The notes below the pieces were generated by a model. That model ran no database searches. It saw only the letters and a program-made list of their open reading frames with translations, and was not told the DNA's origin. Both the position numbers and the translations under genes were made by a program. A DNA stretch of 57,264 nt. It comes from Clostridia bacterium (GTDB lineage Bacteria > Bacillota > Clostridia > Oscillospirales > Acutalibacteraceae). The stretch is taken from positions 1 through 57,264 of the forward strand of contig JAQXZA010000009.1 in the NCBI GenBank assembly GCA_029226955.1, written 5' to 3'. Below are positions 43,329 to 52,516 of the stretch, piece by piece. Each line of letters begins with the position of its first letter. Within the stretch, counting starts at the first letter, position 1.

Positions 43329-45140
43329 TTATTCGGTGTCGAGTTTGAGGACAGCCATAAATGCCTCTTGCGGAACTTCAACCGTTCCAAGCTGACGCAT
43401 ACGCTTTTTGCCCTCTTTCTGTTTTTCAAGAAGTTTTTTCTTACGGGTAATGTCGCCGCCATAGCATTTTGCAAGAACGTCTTTTCGCATTGCCTTTACT
43501 GTTTCACGTGCGATAATTTTTCCGCCGATACAAGCCTGAATCGGCACTTCAAAAAGCTGTCGTGGAATATTCTCCTTTAATTTTTCAGCCATTTTTCGTC
43601 CTCTTGCATAAGCCTTGTCAGCGTGAATAATAAACGACAATGCGTCAACAACTTCACCGTTCAGCATTATGTCAAGTTTTACAAGTTTTGACTCCGCATA
43701 GCCTGTAACCTCATAGTCAAATGACGCATAACCCCTTGTGCGTGATTTAAGCGTATCAAAAAAATCATATACAATCTCAGCAAGCGGCAATTCATAGTGA
43801 ATGTCCACTCTGTCAGCGTCAATATATTTCATATCCTTGAATGTTCCTCGTCTGTCCTGACAAAGTTCCATAATATTTCCGACATATTCAGACGGTGCAT
43901 AAATATGTGCGTTTGTGATAGGTTCTTCGGCTTTTGCGATAAGTGCCGTTTCGGGATAGTTAGTCGGATTGTCTATCATTTCGACAGTACCGTCAGTTTT
44001 TGTTATTCTGTAACTTACGCTCGGTGCTGTTGTGATGATGTCAAGGTTGTACTCTCTTTCAAGACGTTCCTGTATAATCTCCATATGGAGAAGTCCGAGA
44101 AATCCGCAACGAAAACCAAAACCAAGTGCAACAGATGTTTCAGCGTCAAACGATAATGATGCATCATTAAGCTGTAATTTTTCGAGAGCCTCACGCAAAT
44201 CGCCGTATTTTGCACCATCAGCCGGATAAATTCCGCAAAAAACCATAGGCTGTACAGAACGGTATCCCGGCAAAGCTTCATCTGCCGGATTTGACGCAAG
44301 AGTCACTGTATCGCCTACACGTGCGTCGCTTACGGTCTTGATTGATGCGGCAATATAGCCAACTTCACCGGCATAAAGTGCCTCAGTCGGTTCAAGATTT
44401 TTTGCACGCATAAATCCACATTCAACAACGGTAAATTCCGAACCAGTTGCCATAAGACGAATTGTGTCGCCAACGTGAAGTTCGCCCTCTTTAAGACGAA
44501 CATATATTATAACACCCTTATAGCTGTCATAATATGAATCAAATATAAGTGCCTGTAAAGGCTTATTGTTGTCACCCTGTGGCGACGGAATAAGTTTCAC
44601 AATCTGCTCCATAACCTCGTGAATATTTATTCCCATTTTTGCCGAAATAAGCGGTGCGTCGTCAGCCGGAATACCGATTACATCTTCAATTTCCGCTTTT
44701 ACCCTGTCGGGTTCGGCACTCGGAAGGTCAATTTTGTTGATTACAGGCACAATTTCAAGACCGGCATCAACTGCAAGATAGGTATTTGCAAGAGTCTGTG
44801 CCTCAATTCCCTGTGATGCGTCAACGACAAGAACAGCACCCTCACAAGCCGCCAGTGAACGTGACACTTCATAGTTAAAGTCAACGTGACCGGGAGTGTC
44901 AATAAGGTTGAATATATATTCTTCGCCGTCGTCAGCGTGATAAAGAAGTGTTACAGCGTGAGCCTTTATTGTAATTCCTCTTTCACGTTCCAAGTCCATA
45001 TTGTCAAGTAACTGGTCTTCCATTTCACGAATTGCAACGGATTTTGTCTGTTCAAGCATTCTGTCGGCAAGAGTTGACTTACCGTGGTCAATATGGGCAA
45101 TAATGCTGAAATTTCTTATTTTATTTTTATCAAATGCCAT
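43329..45140 (-). CDS. lepA: Elongation factor 4 (LepA), ribosomal GTPase
   Basis: 603 residues from the ATG at 45140, which has AGGTG six bases before it (a GTG three codons earlier is rejected). GTP-binding motifs are [17 protein letters not shown] and NKIDLP. The C-terminal domain ends with the LepA-specific positively charged tail ([17 protein letters not shown]). Length is normal. LepA acts on the ribosome during translation under ionic or temperature stress; it is a good chromosomal marker gene. Confidence 0.97.
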   Translation of the reverse strand: MAFDKNKIRNFSIIAHIDHGKSTLADRMLEQTKSVAIREMEDQLLDNMDLERERGITIKAHAVTLLYHADDGEEYIFNLIDTPGHVDFNYEVSRSLAACEGAVLVVDASQGIEAQTLANTYLAVDAGLEIVPVINKIDLPSAEPDRVKAEIEDVIGIPADDAPLISAKMGINIHEVMEQIVKLIPSPQGDNNKPLQALIFDSYYDSYKGVIIYVRLKEGELHVGDTIRLMATGSEFTVVECGFMRAKNLEPTEALYAGEVGYIAASIKTVSDARVGDTVTLASNPADEALPGYRSVQPMVFCGIYPADGAKYGDLREALEKLQLNDASLSFDAETSVALGFGFRCGFLGLLHMEIIQERLEREYNLDIITTAPSVSYRITKTDGTVEMIDNPTNYPETALIAKAEEPITNAHIYAPSEYVGNIMELCQDRRGTFKDMKYIDADRVDIHYELPLAEIVYDFFDTLKSRTRGYASFDYEVTGYAESKLVKLDIMLNGEVVDALSFIIHADKAYARGRKMAEKLKENIPRQLFEVPIQACIGGKIIARETVKAMRKDVLAKCYGGDITRKKKLLEKQKEGKKRMRQLGTVEVPQEAFMAVLKLDTE

Positions 45141-45240
45141 TTTATACACCTGCTTTTGTCAAAAGTATTATTTATGTTTTCGCTTTACATACAGGTTTAT
45201 TATAACATATAATCAATACAAATGTAAATCATACAAAAAT

Positions 45241-45281
45241 ATACTCATAGTATTTACTTTCAGAATAAATACTATGAGTAT
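45241..45281 (-). terminator. Terminator of the mal/amylase operon
   Basis: ATACTCATAGTATTTA and TAAATACTATGAGTAT are perfect 16-base arms around a 9-base loop. Read leftward the tail is TTTTTGTATG. It ends the operon that begins with malE. Confidence 0.85.
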
Positions 45282-45299
45282 AAATATTAAAACGTTGAA

Positions 45300-47060
45300 T
45301 TATTTAAGAACTATAACGCTGTAAGCCGGAAGTGTTACCTGTGAACCGTTTACAGCAAAGTCAGTTATCTTTGATTCTTCGGAAGTTTCAGCCGAACTTT
45401 CAGTACCTGTTCCAAGGTCAAGCAAATCATCAACCGCCGCTTTTGTGTCATCTTGCATATCGCCCGAATCAGCAACAGCATATCCACGAACCTCAGATAC
45501 AGTGAACTTATCTGACGGTATTGTTACTGTTTCGCCTTTGCCCGAAACATTGTAAATTACCATAACTTTTGAATCGTTATAGCTTGAAACATAGCCTGAA
45601 ACAGCCTTGTTTCCAAGGTCAACCGCTGTTATATCTCCTCTTGCAATTTCAGGGTTCTGATTTTTGAGAGCGATAACTCTCTTATAGAAACTGAGAAGTG
45701 AATTTTCATCTTCAAGCTGTTCCTTTACACTCTTTTCGGGGACATCTCTGTTTGTGGACTGCGGAATAGATTTTACATAACCCTTTGCATCCTTTGACTC
45801 CCAATACATACCTGTACGCTTGTCGGGGTCTGTCTTTGAACCTGTCATACCGATTTCTTCACCATAATAAATGAACGAGTTGCCCGGTGCAAGAATATAC
45901 ATTGCCGCCGCCATCTTTTTTGATGTCAGTGTTGAAAGGAATCCGGCACTTCTTGCGGTATCGTGGTTTGAAATAAACGGTGCGTCAATGGCATTCGGAT
46001 TGCTTGCCTTGATTGTATCTTGCCATTTTTCAAGTGACTGTGCATAACCAAGAGCGTCTTCCTTATTCAATGAAGTGTTTACACGACCTGTTGCACCTTG
46101 CATATCAAAGTTAAAGAAACTGTCAACGCCTGACTTATAGTAATTAGCAATTACACCTGATGCGTCCCAACATTCGCCAACCATATATACATCGTCTTTT
46201 ACACTCTTTGCATAGTCATAGAGCCATTTAAGGTCTTTTACGGAATCTTCTGTTCCTGTGCTTTCATAATATTTTACTGCATCAAGGCGGAAACCGTCAA
46301 CACCCATATCAAGCCAGAATTTCACAATATCTTCAAGTTCACTTCTGACTTTTTCATTTGTAAGGTTAAGGTCAGGCATATCAGCATCAAATTCACATTC
46401 ATAGTACCAGTCGCCTACACCGGCTTTATTCCAACCTTTTTCATCATTGTTTTCCTTGAAATGATAATACTGAACATATCCGTCAGTTTTTCCGGCTTTG
46501 AGTTCCTCAATAGCTTTCTGATACCATTCGTGCTGTCTTGACGTATGGTTGATTACAAAGTCGATAATCACATTGATGTTACGTTTGTGAGCCTCTGTGA
46601 GAAACTCCTTGAAATCGTCCATTGTGCCGTAAGCCTTATCAATGGCTTTATAGTCGGAAATATTATACTTGTGATATGACGGTGAAGGCATAATCGGCAT
46701 AAGCCATATACCCTCTACACCAAGGTCGGTTGTAGTTTTTGTGTCACCATCGTTAAGATAGTCAAGTTTTGATGTAATACCTTTAAAGTCGCCTATACCG
46801 TCGCCGTCTGAGTCATAGAAAGAGTACGGGAAAATCTCGTAGTATGTTCTGTACTTATCCTTTGAAAGTTCATAAGAAGTGGTTGTGAAACCGCCGTTTT
46901 CGGGCAGTTTGATACTTTCGCCTGACGCTGACTGTTCGGAAGTACTCTGTGTTGGTGTCTGAGAATTTGTGTTGGCAGTGCCGTTGTTACAGCCGGCAAG
47001 AACTGTTCCGGCAAGCATTGCACAGACAAGTCCGATTGAAATAAACTTTTTTGATGACAT
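45300..47060 (-). CDS. Lipid-anchored GH13 alpha-amylase family enzyme
   Basis: 586 residues from the ATG at 47060, seven bases after AAGGAG. The signal ends with lipobox LAGC and C24, so the enzyme is held at the outer face of the membrane. The TIM barrel has the GH13 triad D260 (FRLDAVK), E296 (VGECWD) and D367 (ISNHDTA). A C-terminal beta domain follows. It should cut alpha-1,4-linked glucans or maltodextrins, whose products the adjoining MalEFG system imports. Starch use is consistent with a gut bacterium. Substrate detail cannot be fixed from sequence. Confidence 0.93.
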   Translation of the reverse strand: MSSKKFISIGLVCAMLAGTVLAGCNNGTANTNSQTPTQSTSEQSASGESIKLPENGGFTTTSYELSKDKYRTYYEIFPYSFYDSDGDGIGDFKGITSKLDYLNDGDTKTTTDLGVEGIWLMPIMPSPSYHKYNISDYKAIDKAYGTMDDFKEFLTEAHKRNINVIIDFVINHTSRQHEWYQKAIEELKAGKTDGYVQYYHFKENNDEKGWNKAGVGDWYYECEFDADMPDLNLTNEKVRSELEDIVKFWLDMGVDGFRLDAVKYYESTGTEDSVKDLKWLYDYAKSVKDDVYMVGECWDASGVIANYYKSGVDSFFNFDMQGATGRVNTSLNKEDALGYAQSLEKWQDTIKASNPNAIDAPFISNHDTARSAGFLSTLTSKKMAAAMYILAPGNSFIYYGEEIGMTGSKTDPDKRTGMYWESKDAKGYVKSIPQSTNRDVPEKSVKEQLEDENSLLSFYKRVIALKNQNPEIARGDITAVDLGNKAVSGYVSSYNDSKVMVIYNVSGKGETVTIPSDKFTVSEVRGYAVADSGDMQDDTKAAVDDLLDLGTGTESSAETSEESKITDFAVNGSQVTLPAYSVIVLK

Positions 47061-47095
47061 TTTATTTCTCCTTTTCAAAATATTCTTATAAAGAT

Positions 47096-47125
47096 AAAGC
47101 AGGGAGCATACAGCGTCCCTGCTTT
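47096..47125 (-). terminator. Intercistronic hairpin between malG and the amylase gene
   Basis: AAAGCAGGGA and TCCCTGCTTT are perfect 10-base arms around a 10-base loop. The minus-strand tail (ATCTTTATAAG) is only moderately T-rich, so it may be a leaky terminator or a processing and stability element that sets the amylase level apart from the transporter. Confidence 0.55.
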
Positions 47126-47144
47126 GAAATAATTGCCTGAAAAA

Positions 47145-48035
47145 TCAGCCCTTTACGGCACCGCCTGTTACACCGGCAACATAGAATCTCTGCATAATTA
47201 CAAAGAGAATTGTAATCGGAATAGCAACAACAACCGCACCGGCACAGAATGTTGTAAAGTATTCATAAACTGACTCTTTGTCAAGCATCTTATAAAGACC
47301 TGCGGCAACTGTAAGGTTGTCCATATTATCTTTCATAAAGTAGCTTACGAAGATGTAGTCTGTCCAAGGTGAGATAAATGTTGTAAGAGCGGTATAAACT
47401 ATGATAGGCTTTGAAAGCGGAAGAATAATCTGCCAGAAAATCTGACTTCTTGTTGCACCGTCAATTTTCGCCGCCTCATCAAGAGAACGTGGAATCGTGT
47501 CAAAATAGCCTTTTGCAACCTGATAGCCAAGACCTGCACCTGCTGAATAAACAATTACAAGAGCAAAGAGTGACTGACCGAGATTGAGCATTTCCATAAT
47601 TGCATAAACAGCAGCCATTGACATAAAGCCAGGGAACATACCAAGGATAAGACCAAGGTTAAGGAATGTCTTACGGCTCTTGAAACGGAGTCGGCTGAAT
47701 GCGTAGCTGACCATAAGTATAAAGAGAGTTGAAATAATGCAAGAGAAAATAGCGATGATGAGTGTGTTCATAAACCATCTGCCAAACGGGAAAGTTTCGT
47801 TTGTAAAGAGGTTTACATAGTTGTTGAATGTCCACTCGTGAGGAAAAATGTAATCAACATATTTACCTTTTTCGCCTCTGAATGATTGAAGAACAAGCCA
47901 TACAATCGGGAAAATCCAGATGACAACCATTACGGCAAGAATCACATACACAATAGCATTGATTGTTTTGTTTTTTGCAGCATAGCCGCCCTGTTTTTTG
48001 CTTGTTGAAGGAGAATTTTGTACTGTAGTTGTCAT
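47145..48035 (-). CDS. malG: Sugar ABC permease, MalG type
   Basis: 296 residues with six spans. The MalFGK loop EAAKIDGATRSQIFWQIILP (about residues 200-219) contacts the ATPase. It overlaps malF by 4 bases and has GAGGAGG before the ATG. It works with MalF to import maltodextrin-type sugars brought by the binding protein. No ATPase gene is adjacent, so a shared MsmK-like ATPase elsewhere is expected. Confidence 0.92.
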   Translation of the reverse strand: MTTTVQNSPSTSKKQGGYAAKNKTINAIVYVILAVMVVIWIFPIVWLVLQSFRGEKGKYVDYIFPHEWTFNNYVNLFTNETFPFGRWFMNTLIIAIFSCIISTLFILMVSYAFSRLRFKSRKTFLNLGLILGMFPGFMSMAAVYAIMEMLNLGQSLFALVIVYSAGAGLGYQVAKGYFDTIPRSLDEAAKIDGATRSQIFWQIILPLSKPIIVYTALTTFISPWTDYIFVSYFMKDNMDNLTVAAGLYKMLDKESVYEYFTTFCAGAVVVAIPITILFVIMQRFYVAGVTGGAVKG

Positions 48036-49558
48036 GAGAATTCCTCCTCGTTCTTAGAAGCTTTTGACATATTGAATGTAATCAAAGAACCGATAGCACA
48101 AATAAGGAATACCATAATACCGATAACGGCAGCAAGGTTGTAGTCCTTCTGATTAACTGTAAGTTTGTACAGCCATGTTACGAGAAGGTCAGTCTGACCT
48201 GCCTGATAATATTCTGTGGTGTTCGGTCCACCGCCGGTCAGGAGGAAGATAACGTTGAAGTTATTGATGTTGCCGACGAATGTTGTGATAAGATAAGGTG
48301 TTGTTACAAAGAATATGTACGGGAAAGTAATCTTAGTGAACTGCTGGAAGGCGTTTGCACCGTCAATACGGGCACTCTCATAAAGATCCTCAGGGATATT
48401 CATAAGAAGACCACTGGAAATAAGCATTGTATAAGGAACACCAACCCAGATGTTTACTATGATAACTACTACTTTCGCCCACATAGGATCAGTAAGGAAC
48501 GGATAGTTTGTACCGAGCATAAGGTTGAGTGAGCCTTCGTTCTGGAGGAGCTGGTTCATAAGAAGAAGTGTTACGAACTGCGGAACAGCAGCTGTGATAA
48601 CGAGCATTGTTCTCCAGAAGGATTTGAACTTGATACCCTTCTTATTGATAAGAAGTGCAACGATAATACCGAGGATATAGTTTGTAAATGTAGCAAATAT
48701 AGCCCAGATAATTGTCCATACAAGGATATTTCCGAATGTACGTGATTTGAGTGGGTTTGAATAGAATACATCTGCGAAGTTATCGAAACCAACCCACCAG
48801 AAAAGTTTTGCAGGAGCCTGGTGACTCTTGTCGTAGTTAGTGAATGCCATAAAGATTGTAAATACAATCGGAAGAACCGTAAATACAAGAAGAAGAAGTG
48901 ACGGAAGAGCAAGAAGTGTAACGTGGAAACGCTCATCAAAGAACATCTTTATTTCACGTCCGAAAGAAAGAGGCTTTTTGCCCATTGCTTTTTGTTCCTG
49001 TGTGTAGTATGCACTCTTTGTATTTACAACATAAATAGCAATAAATGCTATTGTGATAAGCACTGTAAGTACACCGAAAAGAAGAATGTGCATTGAGTTA
49101 TCGCCGTAAACGGTTTGTTTAACACCGAAAATGTCATTAGGGTCGGCAATTTCTGTTGTAACGGCACTACCTAAAACACCGTCCTGAATGATACCCTCAT
49201 CAGGAATCATAACACCGTTGCAATAGAACTTTGAAAGCTGACCTATGCCAAAGAAAATCATATAAGCAAAATATGAAACTTCAACGGCAAGGAAAATCAC
49301 ACCTTTGATAATCTGACCGTGCAGCATATTGCCTGCACCCATAATTATGTAAGAAAGTTTTGTGCCTATGTCACCCTTTACAAAACGGCTTCCGAAATTC
49401 TGGAAACCGTGTGCGATTCCCATAAATATCTTTTTTAAGAATCTTCCTACCATTGTGAAGAAAGCAACTATTGCTCCCGGTATTCCGGTAAAGAAGGACT
49501 TGATTTTGTAAAGGATTCGCTGACCTTTGGTCATCTGGACATAATCAAGAAAATCCAT
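48032..49558 (-). CDS. malF: Sugar ABC permease, MalF type with extended N-terminus
   Basis: 508 residues. The C-terminal 300 are a normal MalF permease with the EAA loop YESARIDGANAFQQFTKITF. The N-terminal 200 are an added region with hydrophobic segments (GAIVAFFTMV, FLAVEVSYFAYMIFFGIG). Long MalF proteins of this kind occur in Firmicutes. The reading frame is intact and overlaps malG. A hairpin between malE and this gene may set their ratio. Confidence 0.9.
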   Translation of the reverse strand: MDFLDYVQMTKGQRILYKIKSFFTGIPGAIVAFFTMVGRFLKKIFMGIAHGFQNFGSRFVKGDIGTKLSYIIMGAGNMLHGQIIKGVIFLAVEVSYFAYMIFFGIGQLSKFYCNGVMIPDEGIIQDGVLGSAVTTEIADPNDIFGVKQTVYGDNSMHILLFGVLTVLITIAFIAIYVVNTKSAYYTQEQKAMGKKPLSFGREIKMFFDERFHVTLLALPSLLLLVFTVLPIVFTIFMAFTNYDKSHQAPAKLFWWVGFDNFADVFYSNPLKSRTFGNILVWTIIWAIFATFTNYILGIIVALLINKKGIKFKSFWRTMLVITAAVPQFVTLLLMNQLLQNEGSLNLMLGTNYPFLTDPMWAKVVVIIVNIWVGVPYTMLISSGLLMNIPEDLYESARIDGANAFQQFTKITFPYIFFVTTPYLITTFVGNINNFNVIFLLTGGGPNTTEYYQAGQTDLLVTWLYKLTVNQKDYNLAAVIGIMVFLICAIGSLITFNMSKASKNEEEFS

Positions 49559-49619
49559 TCATATACAACTCCTTTATATTGTTTTTTATCCGAAATAATT
49601 CTTTTACCGTCAAATATGA

Positions 49620-49646
49620 GCAGTCTGCATAACAGCCACAGACCGC
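49620..49646 (-). promoter_or_regulatory. Hairpin between malE and malF
   Basis: Read leftward, GCGGTCTG and CAGACTGC pair (one G-U) around 11 bases, with no T-run after it. In mal operons such hairpins protect the malE message, giving more binding protein than permease. Confidence 0.5.
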
Positions 49647-49682
49647 CCATAATTTGTATTAACAAATAAACGGACTATTGAA

Positions 49683-51119
49683 TTACTGGAATGATGCAAC
49701 AACTTCTGAGAGTTTCTGTTTGATCTGATCGTCGCTGAGTTTACCGTTAGCAGCGTTGATGTCGCTTCCGATTGAACCAACAGGAGTCCAGTATTTACCG
49801 CCTACGCAGCTCTGCGGATGTGAAAATTCACGCTGAGCGTCAACTGCCAGGATAGCCGGGTTATTTTTGATTTCATCTGATTCAAGAGATTTCTTGTTTG
49901 TAGGGAGAAGTCCACGTCCAACGACCTTACCGTCTTCGCTGCCTAAATTACGGATTGTCTGTGAGTCCTCACTTGTGAGGTAATAAGCAAGAACCTGAGC
50001 GGTAAGCGGATAGCTTGTGCTTGATCTTACTGCCATAATCTTGTAACCACCAAAACTTTCGAGCTGTTTCTGTTCACCGTCCATAAGAACTGTCGGAAGT
50101 TTTGCAGCACCTACGTTTTCTTCACCGATTGCATCTCTGATAGCTGCACCGTTCCATGTACCTGTTACGGCTGCTGCAATAGTACCTGACTTGAATCCCT
50201 GAATAACAACGCTGTCATCACCTGTACCCTTAAAGCCCTTGTTTGTCTTTTCAGCAAGGTGGCACATAGCCTTAACTGCACTTAATCCCTTGTCGCTGTC
50301 AAAGTCTGCTGACTGAACACCATTTTCAAGTTTTATCTCACAGCCTGCTGTGAAGAAGAAACCTGTGTTGTACCAAGCGTTATCAATAGCCATAAGAACG
50401 TTCTTGTTCTGCTGAGCTGCTATATCTACGAGTGAATCGAATGTTGCGATGTCCTTTTCGTCCTTATAAACTCTCTTGTCGTAGTAAAGGAAGAAACCGT
50501 TATCAGATGTCTTCGGGAAAGCATAAAGCTTGCCGTCAATCTTACAAGCTTCGATTGAAGCGTCTGTGTTGTCATTTGCTACATTACCGGCAAAAGCTGT
50601 TCCGACTTCTGCAACAGCCTTCTGTTCAACAAGTTCACGAAGATTGTTGTCTGCAAGGCTGAATACATCTGCACCCTTTGTAGGATCCTGAAGAATCTGG
50701 TCGCCGGCATTGTCCTCACCGATACCCGGAAGAACTGTAACTTTGAGTTCATATCTGCTGTCAGAATATTTTTCCACAAACTTCTGAGCAAGATGTTTTT
50801 CGAGATTACCGTCATTACTTGCACACCAAACTTTGAGTTTAACTACGTTGTCTGTCTTTTCTGCCTCTGATGCGATTTTGTCTTTAATTTTTGTAGTCAT
50901 TTCTTCGCCCAGAATATCAACTGACTGAGCTGCTGTTGAATTTTCACCTGATGATGCCTGTGACTCTGTGCCTGATGTTGCCGGAGTCTGTGACTGTGTA
51001 CCTGATGCAGCAGGAGCCTGTGACTGCTGACTGCCCGAACCTCCGCAACCTGTAAGAGCTGTTGCAGCCATCATTGCTGTAAGTACGATAGCGACTGCCT
51101 TTTTAGAATTATGTGCCAT
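49683..51119 (-). CDS. malE: Sugar-binding lipoprotein of the mal transporter
   Basis: 478 residues from the ATG at 51119, nine bases after GAGGG; an upstream start would precede an unlikely 17-residue tail. The signal ends with lipobox LTGC and C25. A linker rich in Ser, Gln, Ala follows (up to about residue 75), then a type I extracellular solute-binding fold (KVWCASNDGN ... GKLYAFPKTSDNG). It captures maltodextrin-like sugars and passes them to MalFG. It is the first gene of the operon. Confidence 0.9.
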   Translation of the reverse strand: MAHNSKKAVAIVLTAMMAATALTGCGGSGSQQSQAPAASGTQSQTPATSGTESQASSGENSTAAQSVDILGEEMTTKIKDKIASEAEKTDNVVKLKVWCASNDGNLEKHLAQKFVEKYSDSRYELKVTVLPGIGEDNAGDQILQDPTKGADVFSLADNNLRELVEQKAVAEVGTAFAGNVANDNTDASIEACKIDGKLYAFPKTSDNGFFLYYDKRVYKDEKDIATFDSLVDIAAQQNKNVLMAIDNAWYNTGFFFTAGCEIKLENGVQSADFDSDKGLSAVKAMCHLAEKTNKGFKGTGDDSVVIQGFKSGTIAAAVTGTWNGAAIRDAIGEENVGAAKLPTVLMDGEQKQLESFGGYKIMAVRSSTSYPLTAQVLAYYLTSEDSQTIRNLGSEDGKVVGRGLLPTNKKSLESDEIKNNPAILAVDAQREFSHPQSCVGGKYWTPVGSIGSDINAANGKLSDDQIKQKLSEVVASFQ

Positions 51120-51253
51120 AATTGAAATTCCCTCTTTCTGAAAAAATAAAAAATAATTTTTTGTCTGCACCTTCGTGCCCTAACGGCATAAAAATCCCTG
51201 ATTTATTCACTGAACGCATAGAAAATCAAGGCATTCTGTCTGCCACCATAACA

Positions 51254-51282
51254 ATAATATCATAGCGTCGGTTTAATTGCAA
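51254..51282 (-). promoter_or_regulatory. Candidate promoter of the mal operon
   Basis: Read leftward: TTGCAA, 17 bases, TATTAT. An isolated TTGACA also lies nearby (51291-51296) but with poor spacing. The assignment is tentative. Confidence 0.4.
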
Positions 51283-51360
51283 CTGCTTATTGTCAATTTT
51301 ATCAATGTATATAAAATAAAAGGATTATATTTATGCACTTTACCACTACAATATTATCTT

Positions 51361-51374
51361 TTTAAACGTTTTCA
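51361..51374 (-). promoter_or_regulatory. LacI/CcpA-type operator upstream of malE
   Basis: Read leftward the site is TGAAAACGTTTAAA, close to the cre consensus TGWAARCGYTWNCW (one main mismatch). It lies about 80 bases upstream of the candidate promoter. A LacI-family regulator of sugar use, or CcpA, could bind. The remaining sequence 51375-51717 is AT-rich without a gene. Confidence 0.5.
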
Positions 51375-51717
51375 ATAAATTTAAAATATTTTTTTGTTTA
51401 TTATATCAATAATGTTCCTGTTGAAATTGCACAAATCATTTTTAAGTGAAATATTGATCATATTTCTTATATGTTAAATTTCCTGTGTTTTTATGTTAAA
51501 AATATCATTTTCAGGCATAAATTTTCCCACATTATGTCAAAATACACAAAGTATAATTTTATATTTGTTGCATAACGATATGTTAAAATTTTTGTATAAT
51601 ATACCAAAAAATTGTTGAAAAAAACTTGAACAAGCTGTTTTTTCTATAAACAATAACTGATTTTAATAACATTCTGTAAAAATTTTTTCAAAAAATTTAC
51701 AATCCGTAAAATATTTT

Positions 51718-52362
51718 TTAAAATAAAATCCTGAATACTGCAATAATTATAAGTATAATTCCCGACGCAATATTAAAATATTTTTGCTTTATATTGTTGA
51801 TTCCGTAAAATTTTTTACCGATTTTTGCTCCACAGCACAAAAATATCAGTTGAAAAATACCACACATAACGGGAATCAGCACTTCCGAACCGCCGCCGGC
51901 TCCTGCTCCCAGTCCCGCCGCAAAGGAATCCGCCGACAGTGCAATACCAATATAACAAGCCTCCGCAAAATCCACCGCTGATGAGCGGTCTATGTCACAT
52001 TCAGCCGGATTTCGTATAATACTTATCGTAATTCCGAGTGGCTTTACCGCAAGCGTAAGTATGTTTTCTCTGCGTGGTTTCGGAGGTTTTTCCGCCTTTT
52101 CCGAAAACGCTCCGTATATTACATAAACCCCCAGTGCGAACAGCATTATTATTCCGATAAGGTTTCCTACCCATAACGGCAGAAAATCCGATATTACCGA
52201 ACCGAGAAAAACCGCTGCGGCAGTTATAACAGCCGACACAAAACATATCACAAGCCTTGCTGTAATTGAAGTTCTTATGCCCCTCAGTTCACACGCAATA
52301 CCTATTGCAAAAGCGTCCGCACTCAGTGCCATTGACAGCAACAGCATTTCAAAAAAGCTCAT
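51718..52362 (-). CDS. YtaF/MntP-like membrane protein
   Basis: 214 residues with about six spans. The start ATG at 52362 is preferred over one 15 codons earlier because the protein then begins MSFFEMLLLSMALSADAFAI like its family. The duplicated ALSADAFA / ALSADSFAAG motifs (about 11-18 and 142-151) are characteristic of the MntP/YtaF fold, made of two inverted repeats. YtaF proteins in sporulating Firmicutes are linked to sporulation; MntP relatives export manganese. The exact substrate is unknown. Confidence 0.82.
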   Translation of the reverse strand: MSFFEMLLLSMALSADAFAIGIACELRGIRTSITARLVICFVSAVITAAAVFLGSVISDFLPLWVGNLIGIIMLFALGVYVIYGAFSEKAEKPPKPRRENILTLAVKPLGITISIIRNPAECDIDRSSAVDFAEACYIGIALSADSFAAGLGAGAGGGSEVLIPVMCGIFQLIFLCCGAKIGKKFYGINNIKQKYFNIASGIILIIIAVFRILF

Positions 52363-52419
52363 ACTTTCACCGTCCCCATAAGCATAGTTCTTTTCCATAC
52401 TATGCAAAAACAGCGTAAA

Positions 52420-52454
52420 GAGTTAGGAGTCAGGAATTAGGAGTGAGGAGTTAT
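52420..52454. repeat. Five tandem TTAGGAG-type heptamers
   Basis: GAGTTAG, GAGTCAG, GAATTAG, GAGTGAG, GAGTTAT run without a break. The unit is the reverse complement of the CTCCTAA heptamers at 27992. It lies between two divergent genes. Confidence 0.8.
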
Positions 52455-52516
52455 TGTCGGATAATTTTACAGAAAAGTTAATATATATTAAAGATATGAA
52501 ACGAGGGAGTGAAATT

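Noticed and set aside
52454-52516. Longer N-terminus of the P-type ATPase
   Set aside because: The extra 21 residues would overlap the heptamer tract and lack a ribosome binding site; GAGGGAG supports the ATG at 52517.
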